A DNA stretch of 54,568 nucleotides from Aminicenans sp964648465 (GCA_964648465.1 CAZYMU010000018.1:1-54568); one strand, 5' to 3'; counted from the first letter of the stretch, positions 8,537-17,535 are shown. Notes: generated by a model from the letters alone, not told the origin. Numbers and translations are program-made.

Positions 8537-9670
8537 ATGTTCAAAAAACAAATAAAATTCATTCTTTTTTCAATCCTCATTGCAGCATCTCTGTTTTTTC
8601 TATTTGAAAAAGAGTTCCTGACAGGCCGATCCTCCAAGTCTTTTCCCCAAAACAAAATCAGAATCCTGGGAAATGTCATTTCCCTAATCAAGGATGATTA
8701 TGTCGAAAAACCAAATCCAACAAGGACAACAACGGGGGCTTTTAGGGGATTGGTCAACCACCTCGACGTTCTCTCAAGCTATTTAGGAAAAGAAAGTGTA
8801 ATAAAATTCAAACAGCAAATGCAAAATCGTCTAAAAGGGACAGGAATTGTTCTTTACAAAAGATACGGATCATTTCCTGTAGTCCTTGGGATCAAGGAAA
8901 ATTCTCCAGCAGAAAAAAAAGGGGTTAAAATCGGCGATTCTATCAGTTCCCTGGATGGCAGATCAACCTTAATGATGAGTATGTTTGAAGCAAATCTTTA
9001 TCTCAAGGAAATAGAGGAACGCCCTGTAAAACTTAGGATCTTGCGGATGGGCAAAAATCAGGAAATCAGTATCGAAAGAACTACTCTCTCTGAAGAACCA
9101 TTCTCATATTCTCCTGCAAAAGGGACAAGCGGCATTTTAAAATTCCACTATCTTTTCCCTCCCTCTGTTAACAAGATCAAAAAGAAAATTCTCCCTCTAT
9201 TAAAAAACGAAAAAAAACCACTAGTCTTGGACTTGCGAAACTGTTATGAAGGTGATATTGAGGAAGCACGAAAACTTATCAATCTTTTCCTTAAATCAGA
9301 CGCGATTGGCTATTTTAAAAAAAGAGGGGAAATCATAGAGACTCTCTCTTGTCCTGACACTGCCGGATTAGATAAATTACCTCTTGTAATCTGGACAAAT
9401 CAAGCCACTATAGGGCCAGCCGAAGTAGTTGCAGGCGTTCTCAAAGAATACAGAAATGCCAAAATCATTGGCCTTCAAACTCCCGGCCTCGTGGCAAAAC
9501 AAAATTTCTTCGCTTTAGAGGATGGAAGCGGACTTCTGCTTACTTCGGCAGTTTTTTATATCAACCCAGAGAAAGAATTATGGCAGAAAGGCATAATACC
9601 GGATATAAAGGTGAAGAGAGAAGAGATGAGCCTTGATTCCTATCTTAAAATAACATGTAATCTTTTTTGA
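8537..9670 (+). CDS. S41 (CtpA-like) peptidase homologue lacking catalytic residues
   Basis: A 377-residue protein with an N-terminal membrane anchor (about residues 7-23), a PDZ domain (about 100-185, with GTGIVLYK and IKENSPAEKKGVKIGDSI) and an S41 tail-specific protease domain (about 200-365). The fold motifs are clear: KPLVLDLRNC, EVVAGVLKEY, EDGSGLLLTSAVFY and KGIIPDI. However, the catalytic Ser motif, normally NxGSASASE, reads NQATIGPAE, with Thr291, Gly293 and Ala295 where serines stand. The Lys of TFGKG is Leu318 in TPGLV. It is therefore probably a pseudopeptidase, perhaps a scaffold in cell-wall hydrolase control like its EnvC neighbour. The frame is intact, so it is not simply a decayed gene. 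Confidence 0.88.
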   Translation: MFKKQIKFILFSILIAASLFFLFEKEFLTGRSSKSFPQNKIRILGNVISLIKDDYVEKPNPTRTTTGAFRGLVNHLDVLSSYLGKESVIKFKQQMQNRLKGTGIVLYKRYGSFPVVLGIKENSPAEKKGVKIGDSISSLDGRSTLMMSMFEANLYLKEIEERPVKLRILRMGKNQEISIERTTLSEEPFSYSPAKGTSGILKFHYLFPPSVNKIKKKILPLLKNEKKPLVLDLRNCYEGDIEEARKLINLFLKSDAIGYFKKRGEIIETLSCPDTAGLDKLPLVIWTNQATIGPAEVVAGVLKEYRNAKIIGLQTPGLVAKQNFFALEDGSGLLLTSAVFYINPEKELWQKGIIPDIKVKREEMSLDSYLKITCNLF

Positions 9671-9687
9671 TATACAATATATGATAT

Positions 9688-10860
9688 ATGCGAATATCCA
9701 AATCGCTCAGAGCAAGAATCTACCATAAATTTCCTCCAGCCTTTACTATTTCTTTATGCTTTCTAGCTCTTTTATCTGCCTTAGGATTAGACTATATCAG
9801 CTGGAAAAAAGGAGAGAAATCCTATCTGTTCCCCGCTCTTGCAGCAAAAAAGGAAGTATCCTTTAAAAAAGAGTTGCTTAACGAAATTATCCTTCAGAAT
9901 TTATTATTTCTCGGCATTCCTGAGGATTCAGTTAATCAATTCAGAGACAGCAAAGGAATATATCATCTAATGGTCGACATTCCTAGTGAAAAATACGGTC
10001 TCTTAGAATCTCTCCTCGAAAATGAATTTAAAAAAACAAAATCTTTAATTGTCAAAAAGGAAGAACAACAAGCTGCAGGAAAATATTACTTTCTGTGGGA
10101 AATAGAGGGAAAAGGAAAACAAAGAGTTATAATCCTCTTTTCCTGCAAGAAAGAAAAAGTCAAAATAAAAAAAATCCCTCTCAAGGAAAAACCTAATAAT
10201 AAAGTCGCTCTTATCATTGATGATATGGGATATTCCCTGAAAAACTTAAACAATATCTGCTCTCTCGATGTGCCTTTAACAATCGCAATTATTCCTTACA
10301 GCCCTCTCGGGGAGGAAACAGCCCGTATTGCTCACGAAAAACACTTGGAAATCCTTCTTCATCTGCCACTGGAACCAATCAATAACGGAGAAGAAAATAA
10401 CAATATTAAAGGACTCATTCACTCAAATATGAGCAAAGACGAAATCATTGACACTGTTGAAAAAGATCTTAAACAAATTCCATACATCATCGGGGCAAAC
10501 AACCACATGGGCTCGAAAATCACAAGCAATGAAAAGCTCATGCGCATAATTCTCGAGTGTTTAAAGGAAAAGAATCTTTTTTTTATCGACAGCAGAACAA
10601 CAGGAAGTTCTGTTGCATTCAAAGTTGCACAAACACTTAGTATTCCTTCAGCCTACCGCAACATCTTTCTCGATACAGTAGTCGATGAAGATCATATAAA
10701 AGCTCAGTTGATTAAACTTTTCAGTCTTGCAAAAAAGAACGGAAGTGCTGTGGGAATCTGTCATCCATTTCCAGAAACGCTCAAAGTCTTAAGAGAAAAC
10801 TTCCATTTAATTCAAAAATATGACCTTGAGCCAGTTTTTGTTTCACAAATTGTCCAATAA
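9688..10860 (+). CDS. Divergent polysaccharide deacetylase family protein (DUF610/YibQ)
   Basis: A 390-residue protein with an N-terminal membrane segment (about residues 18-34), a less conserved middle region and a C-terminal divergent polysaccharide deacetylase domain (about 170-388). Domain hallmarks are VALIIDDMGYS, LTIAIIPYSP, EILLHLPLEP, GANNHMGSK, FFIDSRTT and AVGICHPFPETL. The metal-binding pattern (DD, H-x-PLEP, NNHMGS) appears complete, unlike the degenerate enzymes upstream. The family (E. coli YibQ) is next to envC in many bacteria and is thought to act on the cell envelope, though its reaction is not established. The start ATG at 9688 lies 17 nt after the S41 gene, indicating one operon. 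Confidence 0.9.
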   Translation: MRISKSLRARIYHKFPPAFTISLCFLALLSALGLDYISWKKGEKSYLFPALAAKKEVSFKKELLNEIILQNLLFLGIPEDSVNQFRDSKGIYHLMVDIPSEKYGLLESLLENEFKKTKSLIVKKEEQQAAGKYYFLWEIEGKGKQRVIILFSCKKEKVKIKKIPLKEKPNNKVALIIDDMGYSLKNLNNICSLDVPLTIAIIPYSPLGEETARIAHEKHLEILLHLPLEPINNGEENNNIKGLIHSNMSKDEIIDTVEKDLKQIPYIIGANNHMGSKITSNEKLMRIILECLKEKNLFFIDSRTTGSSVAFKVAQTLSIPSAYRNIFLDTVVDEDHIKAQLIKLFSLAKKNGSAVGICHPFPETLKVLRENFHLIQKYDLEPVFVSQIVQ

Positions 10861-10876
10861 ACCAACTTAAAATTAT

Positions 10877-10905
10877 TTGCATAATTTTAATACATCAATT
10901 ATATT
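10877..10905 (+). promoter_or_regulatory. Candidate sigma70-type promoter
   Basis: TTGCAT (10877-10882), a 17-nt spacer and TATATT (10900-10905) precede the gene at 10925. The predicted transcript start would fall close to or inside the GGAGGAGGAG ribosome-binding site, so the assignment is uncertain. Confidence 0.4.
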
Positions 10906-10924
10906 AATGAGGAGGAGGAGATAG

Positions 10925-11485
10925 ATGAAAAAATGGTCATTTTTGTTAGCAGTAGCTATCCTCGCAATTATCGTAGTCTTCACTCTCGATAAAGTCGGTC
11001 TTATGAAATCTATAACTGATGAAGAGTTGGCTGCGTCAATAGAAATTAAAGATGTTGAGACAAAATGGGTAGATAAATACTACCAGTCTTGGCCACCAAA
11101 ATTAATCCTGGTTCCTGCAATATCCTTTAGAGTAAAAAATTTAACAGACAAGCCTCTGACATATATAAATTTTAATGCTGTCTTCCGCTTCAAGAATGAC
11201 TACGAAAACCTTGGAGATTGCTTCCTGGCTGCTATTCGCAGAGAACCTGTCAATCCTGGCGAAACAAGCAAGGTCATTCTATTAAAAAGCAATTACGGAG
11301 TCGAAGCCAAGAATCTGGCCTCATTTAAGAATAACCCCCAGTGGAAAACCGTCATAGTCAAACTTTTCTCTCAGTCCAAAGGTTCACAATTCATCAATCT
11401 CGGAGAATGGGAAGTTTCAAAGAAAATCGACTTTAAAGAGCCAGAGCCTGTCAACATCGAAAAGAAAGAAGAAAAATCTCCTTAA
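10925..11485 (+). CDS. Unknown membrane-anchored protein with a beta-sandwich-like domain
   Basis: A 186-residue protein, not recognised. It has one N-terminal membrane segment (residues about 4-20) and a likely extracytoplasmic domain. The pattern SFRVKNLTDKPLTYINFNAVF resembles Ig-like/FxLYD-type beta domains found in surface proteins. Near the end is LGEWEVSKKIDF, and the tail is acidic and basic in turn (EPEPVNIEKKEEK). The start is supported by a strong GGAGGAGGAG ribosome-binding site 6 nt before the ATG. It is 64 nt from the deacetylase and may have its own promoter. A role in the envelope is inference only. Confidence 0.6.
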   Translation: MKKWSFLLAVAILAIIVVFTLDKVGLMKSITDEELAASIEIKDVETKWVDKYYQSWPPKLILVPAISFRVKNLTDKPLTYINFNAVFRFKNDYENLGDCFLAAIRREPVNPGETSKVILLKSNYGVEAKNLASFKNNPQWKTVIVKLFSQSKGSQFINLGEWEVSKKIDFKEPEPVNIEKKEEKSP

Positions 11486-11552
11486 TTCATCAATACAAAC
11501 CGATTAACATGGATGATTCACGAGTTCGTTTTTAAAAACACGGAAATAAGCC

Positions 11553-12104
11553 ATGGATACAATCATCCCGTCAAGAATATTCTTAACAAAAGGAAAAGGA
11601 CATCATAAGGAAAAATTGGCCAGTTTTGAACTGGCCCTTAGAGATGCAAATATTGCTCCTTATAACCTTGTTAAAATTTCTAGCATTTTCCCACCACATT
11701 GTAAATTAATATCAAAAGAGGAAGGACTTAGTCTTCTCCAGCCAGGACAAATTATCTTTCTTGTAATGAGCAAAAATGTTTCAAATGAAGCCCACCGTTT
11801 AATTTCTGCCTCCATAGGCCTTGCTATCCCAAATACTCCCAACCATTACGGATATCTATCTGAACACAGCAGTTACGGCCAGGAAGAAATGGAAGCTGGC
11901 GAATACGCAGAAGACCTGGCAGCATTCATGCTTGCTACGACCCTTGGAAAAAATTTTGACCTCAATCAAATCTGGAACGAAGAAAAAAGCCTATACAAAA
12001 TTTCCGAAGACTTAATCGTCAGAACTCAAAATATTACACAAACTTCTGAAGGAATAAAGGAATTGTGGACAACAACCTTTGCCGCAGCTGTTTGCCTGCC
12101 TTAG
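11553..12104 (+). CDS. Pyruvoyl-dependent arginine decarboxylase (PvlArgDC)
   Basis: A 183-residue proenzyme of the PvlArgDC family. The self-processing site is visible as LVKISSIFPP, with cleavage expected between Ser43 and Ser44 to give a beta chain and a pyruvoyl-capped alpha chain. Other family motifs are GLAIPNTPNHYGYLSEH, which holds a conserved acidic residue, and GEYAEDLAA. The enzyme converts arginine to agmatine, either for polyamine synthesis or for acid resistance. No agmatinase or antiporter gene is adjacent, which favours a biosynthetic role. Its stop codon overlaps that of the convergent SurA-like gene by 4 nt. The call is firm. Confidence 0.93.
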   Translation: MDTIIPSRIFLTKGKGHHKEKLASFELALRDANIAPYNLVKISSIFPPHCKLISKEEGLSLLQPGQIIFLVMSKNVSNEAHRLISASIGLAIPNTPNHYGYLSEHSSYGQEEMEAGEYAEDLAAFMLATTLGKNFDLNQIWNEEKSLYKISEDLIVRTQNITQTSEGIKELWTTTFAAAVCLP

Positions 12105-13066
12105 AAATCAAGCGGATTTGGCAAAAGGATTTTTATATAGCTTTTTTGTTTGACTTCCTCTAAATATTTTTTAAGCTTTTTATCGCTTCTTTCTTCAAAC
12201 AATTTCTTTTCGATCTCTTTCTTCACATCATCAAAAGCTTTGATGTAACTTTCCTTTCTATCCTCCAAACGCAGCAAATACCATCCATTTTTTATCTCAA
12301 GCCAGGAAGTTATTTCACCTGTCTTTAATACATCAACTGCCTGCTCCAGATTCTTCTCTAATTCTCCTTTCTTATAGACACCCAAGTCACCCTGAGATTC
12401 CTTCTCGGGTCCTTCAGAATACTCTCCTGAAATTACAGCAAAATCTTCTCCATCTTCAACCTTAGCTTCAATCTCATCCATTTTAGCCTGTACTTCTTCC
12501 TCACTTTTCCCTTCAGCCGAAATATAAATGGCCTTTAAGCTGTACGCTGGGGGCTCGGTGAATTCATCCTGGTGTTGTTTATAATAGCTTACAATCTCTG
12601 AGTCATCTATAACAACAGTCCTTCCAACATTCGTAAATATGATATTCTGTTTCATCAAATTCTCTTCCATCTGCATCTTCCAGTCCTCAAAGCTAATACC
12701 CTGCTGCATTAAAACCTGCTTTAACTGGTTATCTGTTTCAATGCCATTGTCTTTTTTAATCTTCTCAATAGACATATTAACCTGTTCGTTAACATTTATA
12801 TCCAGTTTTTTAGCTTCCTGTAAAAGAAGAATATCTGTTATCATTTGATCTAACAGTTCCCTTCTCATTTTCTTATACTGCTCATTTAGTTCTGCACCCT
12901 GAAGTTGCTTGCTGAGTGTTTGATAGATGATTTCGTTCTGACGTTTATATTGATAAAGAGAGATTACTTCATCATTTACGACTGCAACAATTGCCTCAAC
13001 AACTTCTTGGCCGCATAGAAATGTCAATGTTGATAATAAATAGAAGCAAATAATCAGTTTTTTCAT
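12101..13066 (-). CDS. SurA-like periplasmic chaperone/peptidyl-prolyl isomerase
   Basis: A 321-residue secreted protein: signal peptide (residues 1-20, cleavage near CGQEV), SurA N-terminal chaperone domain (about 25-160, with VEAIVAVVNDEVISLYQYKRQ) and one parvulin domain (about 170-285, with YSLKAIYIS, YSEGPEKESQGDLGVYKKGEL and EIKNGWYLLRLEDR). E. coli SurA has two parvulin domains; this has one, as in many non-proteobacterial relatives. It should help outer-membrane proteins fold. I chose the ATG at 13066, one nt after the stop of the upstream PrsA-like gene, over an upstream GTG. It is the last gene of an mfd-led operon. Confidence 0.88.
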   Translation of the reverse strand: MKKLIICFYLLSTLTFLCGQEVVEAIVAVVNDEVISLYQYKRQNEIIYQTLSKQLQGAELNEQYKKMRRELLDQMITDILLLQEAKKLDINVNEQVNMSIEKIKKDNGIETDNQLKQVLMQQGISFEDWKMQMEENLMKQNIIFTNVGRTVVIDDSEIVSYYKQHQDEFTEPPAYSLKAIYISAEGKSEEEVQAKMDEIEAKVEDGEDFAVISGEYSEGPEKESQGDLGVYKKGELEKNLEQAVDVLKTGEITSWLEIKNGWYLLRLEDRKESYIKAFDDVKKEIEKKLFEERSDKKLKKYLEEVKQKSYIKILLPNPLDF

Positions 13067-13067
13067 A

Positions 13068-14054
13068 TTACTCACGGTTATTCCTCTGATAAGGGAAACT
13101 CAAATTTTCTAGATAGAAATCCCATCCTATTTTTTCTTTCAGCTCTTTTAAGTTTTGTGAAATCTTTTGTTTTATTTTAACATTCAGGATTTTTATTTTT
13201 ATTTCAGACGCAGCTTCTTCTTCGGAGATTAATCCAGGCTCATACCTTTTATCCAGCTTGAAAATATGATAACCATAAGAAGACTCTACAACAGGACTTA
13301 ATTCCCCTTCTTCCAGCGAAAATATCACTTTTTCCATCTCAAAAGGAAGCTGCCCCATCTCAAATACGCCCATTTCTCCGCCTTTTGAAGCTTCTACCCC
13401 TATAGATATTTCTTTCACAGCTTTTCTGAAATCTTCATCATCAGAGCTCTTGAGCCTTTCAAGTACTTCAATGGCTTTATCTTCAGTCTTTAATAGAATT
13501 TGGCTTACTTTAACTCTTTCAGGCCGCAAAAATTCTCTTTTGTGGAGATCATAATATTCCTTAATTTCTTCATCCGTAACATCAATATCCTTCACAATCT
13601 CAAAAGTATATTTCTCTATCAACAACCTTTCAAGCAGAACCTTTGTATCGATCTGATTCATTGCTAATTTTTTCTCATATGGCCAGGACTCTTTCGCTAG
13701 TTTAGCAAGATAAGTTTTCTTTTCTTCCCATGTTAATGCAACTTCTTTACTCCTTGCAGCTTCTAACAAAATCTTTTCCTCGACAAAGTTATCAAAAAGG
13801 CGGCTTAAAGAATCAAGGGACAGATTGTTGTATTCATTTCCAGCAATAAGAAGAAGGTGTTTTTCAAAGTTGGAATTAAAATAGAAAGAGTCCTCAATTT
13901 TGAGAATGATATTATTCTTCTTTTCAGGATTATTCAACTTATAATCCGATAGATTTTCCTCAACCTTCTTTCCATGACAATTTATAATAAAAAAGGCGGA
14001 AAAAAGCACAAGCAAAATTAAAAATAAACATCTCTTCACCTTGACATATTTCAT
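13068..14054 (-). CDS. PrsA/parvulin-type peptidyl-prolyl isomerase, probable lipoprotein
   Basis: About 328 residues. The N-terminal hydrophobic stretch ends at INC (Cys26), a non-canonical lipobox that may still be lipidated. A SurA-N-like helical region (about 60-170) is followed by a parvulin domain (about 175-275), visible as VKVSQILLK, ASKGGEMGVFEMGQLPFEME and VVESSYGYHIFKLD. It probably folds secreted or outer-membrane proteins. The ATG at 14054 was preferred to an upstream TTG at 14069. It lies 24 nt after mfd and 1 nt before the second isomerase. The paired isomerases differ in sequence, so they are not a recent duplication. Confidence 0.85.
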   Translation of the reverse strand: MKYVKVKRCLFLILLVLFSAFFIINCHGKKVEENLSDYKLNNPEKKNNIILKIEDSFYFNSNFEKHLLLIAGNEYNNLSLDSLSRLFDNFVEEKILLEAARSKEVALTWEEKKTYLAKLAKESWPYEKKLAMNQIDTKVLLERLLIEKYTFEIVKDIDVTDEEIKEYYDLHKREFLRPERVKVSQILLKTEDKAIEVLERLKSSDDEDFRKAVKEISIGVEASKGGEMGVFEMGQLPFEMEKVIFSLEEGELSPVVESSYGYHIFKLDKRYEPGLISEEEAASEIKIKILNVKIKQKISQNLKELKEKIGWDFYLENLSFPYQRNNRE

Positions 14055-14078
14055 CTTCTTTAAATTCAACCCATTATA

Positions 14079-17000
14079 TTACATTAAAGATAACTCCTTC
14101 AAGATTAATATCGTTTCATCCATGATTTTTACATCTTTATCTGAAGACAGAAAAACGCTCATCACCCCACGTGGAGTAATGGAACCCGAATATTTATTTA
14201 CTATTCTGGTCAACCCGGATAGATTTACCGGAGACATCGGAAAAAATTTAAAGACAATCTTCTGGCCAATACGGTCAATGGATTTAATCTTTATATATTT
14301 TGCCAGATACTTGACGGTCCCATAACAAAGAAGATTCCTGACGCTAGAAGGAATAGGGCCATTTCTATCTTTAATCTCATCTCTTAGTTTTTCAATTTCC
14401 TCAAGATTTTCTACTGAAGAGATCCTTTTATACAGATTAAGCCTTAGGTTGACATGTTGGAGGTAATCTTCTGGAATGTGGATATCTACCTTTAAATTGA
14501 TCTCAGTTTTGACTTCTTGGACTTTTTCCTTCTTGAGTTTTTTGATTGACTTTCCTAAAAGGTGAATATAATAGTCAAATCCCACAGCCTCAATATATCC
14601 ATGCTGCTGTGCACCCAGGAAATTTCCAGTTCCCCTAATTTCCAGGTCTCTTGCCGCAAGGCGAAAACCGGATCCCAATTCAGTAAATTCCTGTAGGGCT
14701 TTCAACCGTTCTTTGGCTAACTGGTTCAAATCCATAAAAGAGGGAACAAGAAAATAAGCAACTGCCTGGCGGGAAGAACGGCCCACACGTCCACGCAGCT
14801 GATAAAGCTGAGCTAACCCGAACTTATCAGCCCGATTGACAATGAGAGTATTTACAAGTGGGATGTCAATACCATTTTCAATGATGGTGGTCGAAACAAA
14901 AACATTATATCTCTGCTGGATAAAATCAATCATTCTTTTCTCAAGCGACAAACTGGACATTTTGCCATGGATAGCAATTACCTTGGCCTGCGGCACCCAT
15001 TTTTCTATCATTTGAACGATAGTATCTATGTCTTCAATCCTGTTATAGATAAAATAGACTTGCCCTCTCCTGGCCAGCTCCTTCTTTATAGCGGATGCTA
15101 TAAGGCTACGGTTAAAGGAAGTAACGACCGTATGTATAGCAAGCCTGTCTTTAGGAGGCGTCTCAATAAGGCTAATATCCCTTAAACCAGTGAGAGACAT
15201 ATTTAAGGTTCTCGGGATTGGTGTGGCTGCCATGGTAAGAACATCAACATTGGCCTTAATCTTTTTTATTTTTTCCTTATGATTAACGCCGAATCTCTGC
15301 TCTTCATCTACAATCAGAAGTCCAAGGTCACGGAATTTAACATCCTCGGAAAGAAGTCTGTGTGTGCCGATAATAATATCAACCAATCCTTTTTGCAAAT
15401 CTTCAATGATTTTCTTTTGCAGGGATTTTGTTTGAAGCCGAGTAAGGCTTTCAATCCTGACAGGGAAAAGCATCATCCTGTTTCTGAAAGTTTTAAGATG
15501 CTGACTGGCAAGAACCGTGGTCGGGCAGAGAACAGCCACCTGTTTTCCATCCATGACCGCCTTAAAAGATGCTCTTATAGCCACCTCAGTCTTTCCATAA
15601 CCCACATCTCCGCATAAAAGGCGATCCATTGGAGCCTTTGATTCCATATCTCTTGTAATTTCTTTTATTGCACTGATTTGATCATCTGTTTCGGTATATT
15701 CAAATGTCTCATCAAAATCATTCTGCCATGTTCCCTCAACGCTGAAAGCGTATCCTATGATTGCTTTCCTCTTCGCATACAGATGCAGAAGTTCTTTTGC
15801 CATATTCTCCACTGCCTTTTTTACTCTTATTTTAGTTTTATCCCACGTATTTGTTCCCAATTTATTGAGTACAGGGAAGCCAGTGCCTAATTTTGCATAT
15901 TTTTGCACCAAGTTAAGGTCTTCTACAGGAATAAAAAGCTTATCATCATCTCTATAAAGAATTTCTATAAATTCACGGTATTTTCTTTCCACTGCTATTT
16001 TCACCAATCCACTGAAGACTCCAATTCCATAATCCGCATGGACAACATAATCGCTTACCTTCAGGTCTTGAAAATGAGACATAAATGGCTTTATGTGGGG
16101 CCGGCTGACAATAATTTTTTCTTCCGTGAAAATATCTTTTTCAGAAAAATATGTTACCTTCAATTTTGGAAAACTAAACCCTCGCTGAATATCTCCCAGT
16201 AGCAGTACTACAGCCTCATCTCTTTGGAGAAAAAAAGGAGAAGGAGATTCAACATATCCTATCTGATGTTGAGAAAGCAGGCCGGCAAATTTCTCTCTTA
16301 TTCCTCTGCTTGAGAAATATATGAAATTTCTTTCCCTTTCTTCCTGTGTTTTTTTCAAATATTTGAGGAAAAAAGGTATCTTATTTTCAAACCTGGGAAC
16401 AGACTGGAAAGGAAATTTGAACATCTTTCTTGATGATTGAGAAGTAAATCCATTCAACCGAACTGCGCTGTTTTTAATATATTCCCACAGGTGCGGAGAA
16501 TATATTTCTTCAGGTGGAAGAGAGAACTTTCCCTCATTCTTAATATCATCATATTGCCCTTGAAAATCTTTTATTGCCTCCTCCCAGTATTTTTCGACTT
16601 CGGCGAAATCGTCAACAATATAAAGAAAATCCTTTAAATAATTACTGAAAGGCACAAAATGTTTTGAGTGGACCAATGCCTGAAAAGGAAAAGAGGAGGG
16701 AAAATTTCCTTTCTTAAGCCAGCCTGTTTTCTCACTAATGTCTTTTAAGGCAGAGGGCTCCACTTTTGCCCTGGCAAGTTCTTCCCATTCGCATATAAAT
16801 CTATGGGAGCATGGAAATTCCCTTAGAGAAGGAATGATAATGTGGTCAACTTTTCGTACTGAACGCTGAGATGAAGTTTTAAATTCCCTGAGTGAGGCAA
16901 TCTGATCTCCGCTTAATTCGATGCGGAAAGGAAAGGACTGCCACGGCGAAAAAACATCGACAACACCCCCGCGCCATGCATATTCGCCATGAGAGCTTAT

Positions 17001-17507
17001 TATATCTTGCCTGGTATACCCGTACCTGCTCATGACTTCAAGCAGGTGTTCACGTGTAAAAATATCTCCCTTTTCTAATCCTAAAAAAAACTGTTCTTTT
17101 TCGCCAAGGTCAGGAAAAGGCTTTAGAAGTCCAAGAACATTGGTAATAACAAAACTTGGTGGATAATTAAGCAACTTGTAAAAAAAATTCATTCGTGAGG
17201 ATATCGACTCAAGAGCAGGAAAAATATCCTGGTATGGACTCTCAGATAGAGGAGGAAGTATATTGAGGCTTACATTTGAAGAAAACTGTGATAAAAAAAA
17301 ACGGATCTTCTTTTCAAAGAGAGAAAGAGAAGAGGAAGGCGGCAGTATCAAAACAACTTTTTTCTTTGACTCCTGTAAAAAAGCTGCTAGAAAATATGGC
17401 TTTGCCCCTTCTGTGAGACCGGAGATATTTATTCCACTTTCTCCATCCTTTACAGCATGAATCAAGTTCTTAAATTCGTCGGTCTCTTTTATGAAATTCA
17501 AACTCAT
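14079..17507 (-). CDS. mfd: Transcription-repair coupling factor Mfd
   Basis: About 1142 residues from the ATG at 17507, the normal length for Mfd. It removes RNA polymerase stalled at DNA damage and recruits UvrA. In order: UvrB-homology region (with SRMNFFYKLL and RGGVVDVFSP), RNA-polymerase-interacting domain (DYVVHADYGIGVF, then the KLFIPVEDLNLVQKY segment) and superfamily 2 translocase motor with Walker A GDVGYGKTEVA, DEEQRFGV, MAATPIPRTL and QLRGRVGRS. The TRG and C-terminal domain D7 follow. A longer frame back to 17645 exists, but its first 46 codons are hydrophobic and unlike Mfd. A candidate promoter (minus-strand TTGCTT at 17559-17564, 17-nt spacer, TTTAAT at 17536-17541) lies inside that stretch and supports the shorter start. 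Confidence 0.95.
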   Translation of the reverse strand: MSLNFIKETDEFKNLIHAVKDGESGINISGLTEGAKPYFLAAFLQESKKKVVLILPPSSSLSLFEKKIRFFLSQFSSNVSLNILPPLSESPYQDIFPALESISSRMNFFYKLLNYPPSFVITNVLGLLKPFPDLGEKEQFFLGLEKGDIFTREHLLEVMSRYGYTRQDIISSHGEYAWRGGVVDVFSPWQSFPFRIELSGDQIASLREFKTSSQRSVRKVDHIIIPSLREFPCSHRFICEWEELARAKVEPSALKDISEKTGWLKKGNFPSSFPFQALVHSKHFVPFSNYLKDFLYIVDDFAEVEKYWEEAIKDFQGQYDDIKNEGKFSLPPEEIYSPHLWEYIKNSAVRLNGFTSQSSRKMFKFPFQSVPRFENKIPFFLKYLKKTQEERERNFIYFSSRGIREKFAGLLSQHQIGYVESPSPFFLQRDEAVVLLLGDIQRGFSFPKLKVTYFSEKDIFTEEKIIVSRPHIKPFMSHFQDLKVSDYVVHADYGIGVFSGLVKIAVERKYREFIEILYRDDDKLFIPVEDLNLVQKYAKLGTGFPVLNKLGTNTWDKTKIRVKKAVENMAKELLHLYAKRKAIIGYAFSVEGTWQNDFDETFEYTETDDQISAIKEITRDMESKAPMDRLLCGDVGYGKTEVAIRASFKAVMDGKQVAVLCPTTVLASQHLKTFRNRMMLFPVRIESLTRLQTKSLQKKIIEDLQKGLVDIIIGTHRLLSEDVKFRDLGLLIVDEEQRFGVNHKEKIKKIKANVDVLTMAATPIPRTLNMSLTGLRDISLIETPPKDRLAIHTVVTSFNRSLIASAIKKELARRGQVYFIYNRIEDIDTIVQMIEKWVPQAKVIAIHGKMSSLSLEKRMIDFIQQRYNVFVSTTIIENGIDIPLVNTLIVNRADKFGLAQLYQLRGRVGRSSRQAVAYFLVPSFMDLNQLAKERLKALQEFTELGSGFRLAARDLEIRGTGNFLGAQQHGYIEAVGFDYYIHLLGKSIKKLKKEKVQEVKTEINLKVDIHIPEDYLQHVNLRLNLYKRISSVENLEEIEKLRDEIKDRNGPIPSSVRNLLCYGTVKYLAKYIKIKSIDRIGQKIVFKFFPMSPVNLSGLTRIVNKYSGSITPRGVMSVFLSSDKDVKIMDETILILKELSLM

Positions 17508-17535
17508 ATCATCATTATACAGTTTGCTGCCTTTT

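Noticed and set aside
8537..9670. S41 gene as a decayed pseudogene
   Set aside because: The frame is intact, the fold motifs are well kept and the gene is embedded in a tight operon, so selection on a non-catalytic role is more likely.
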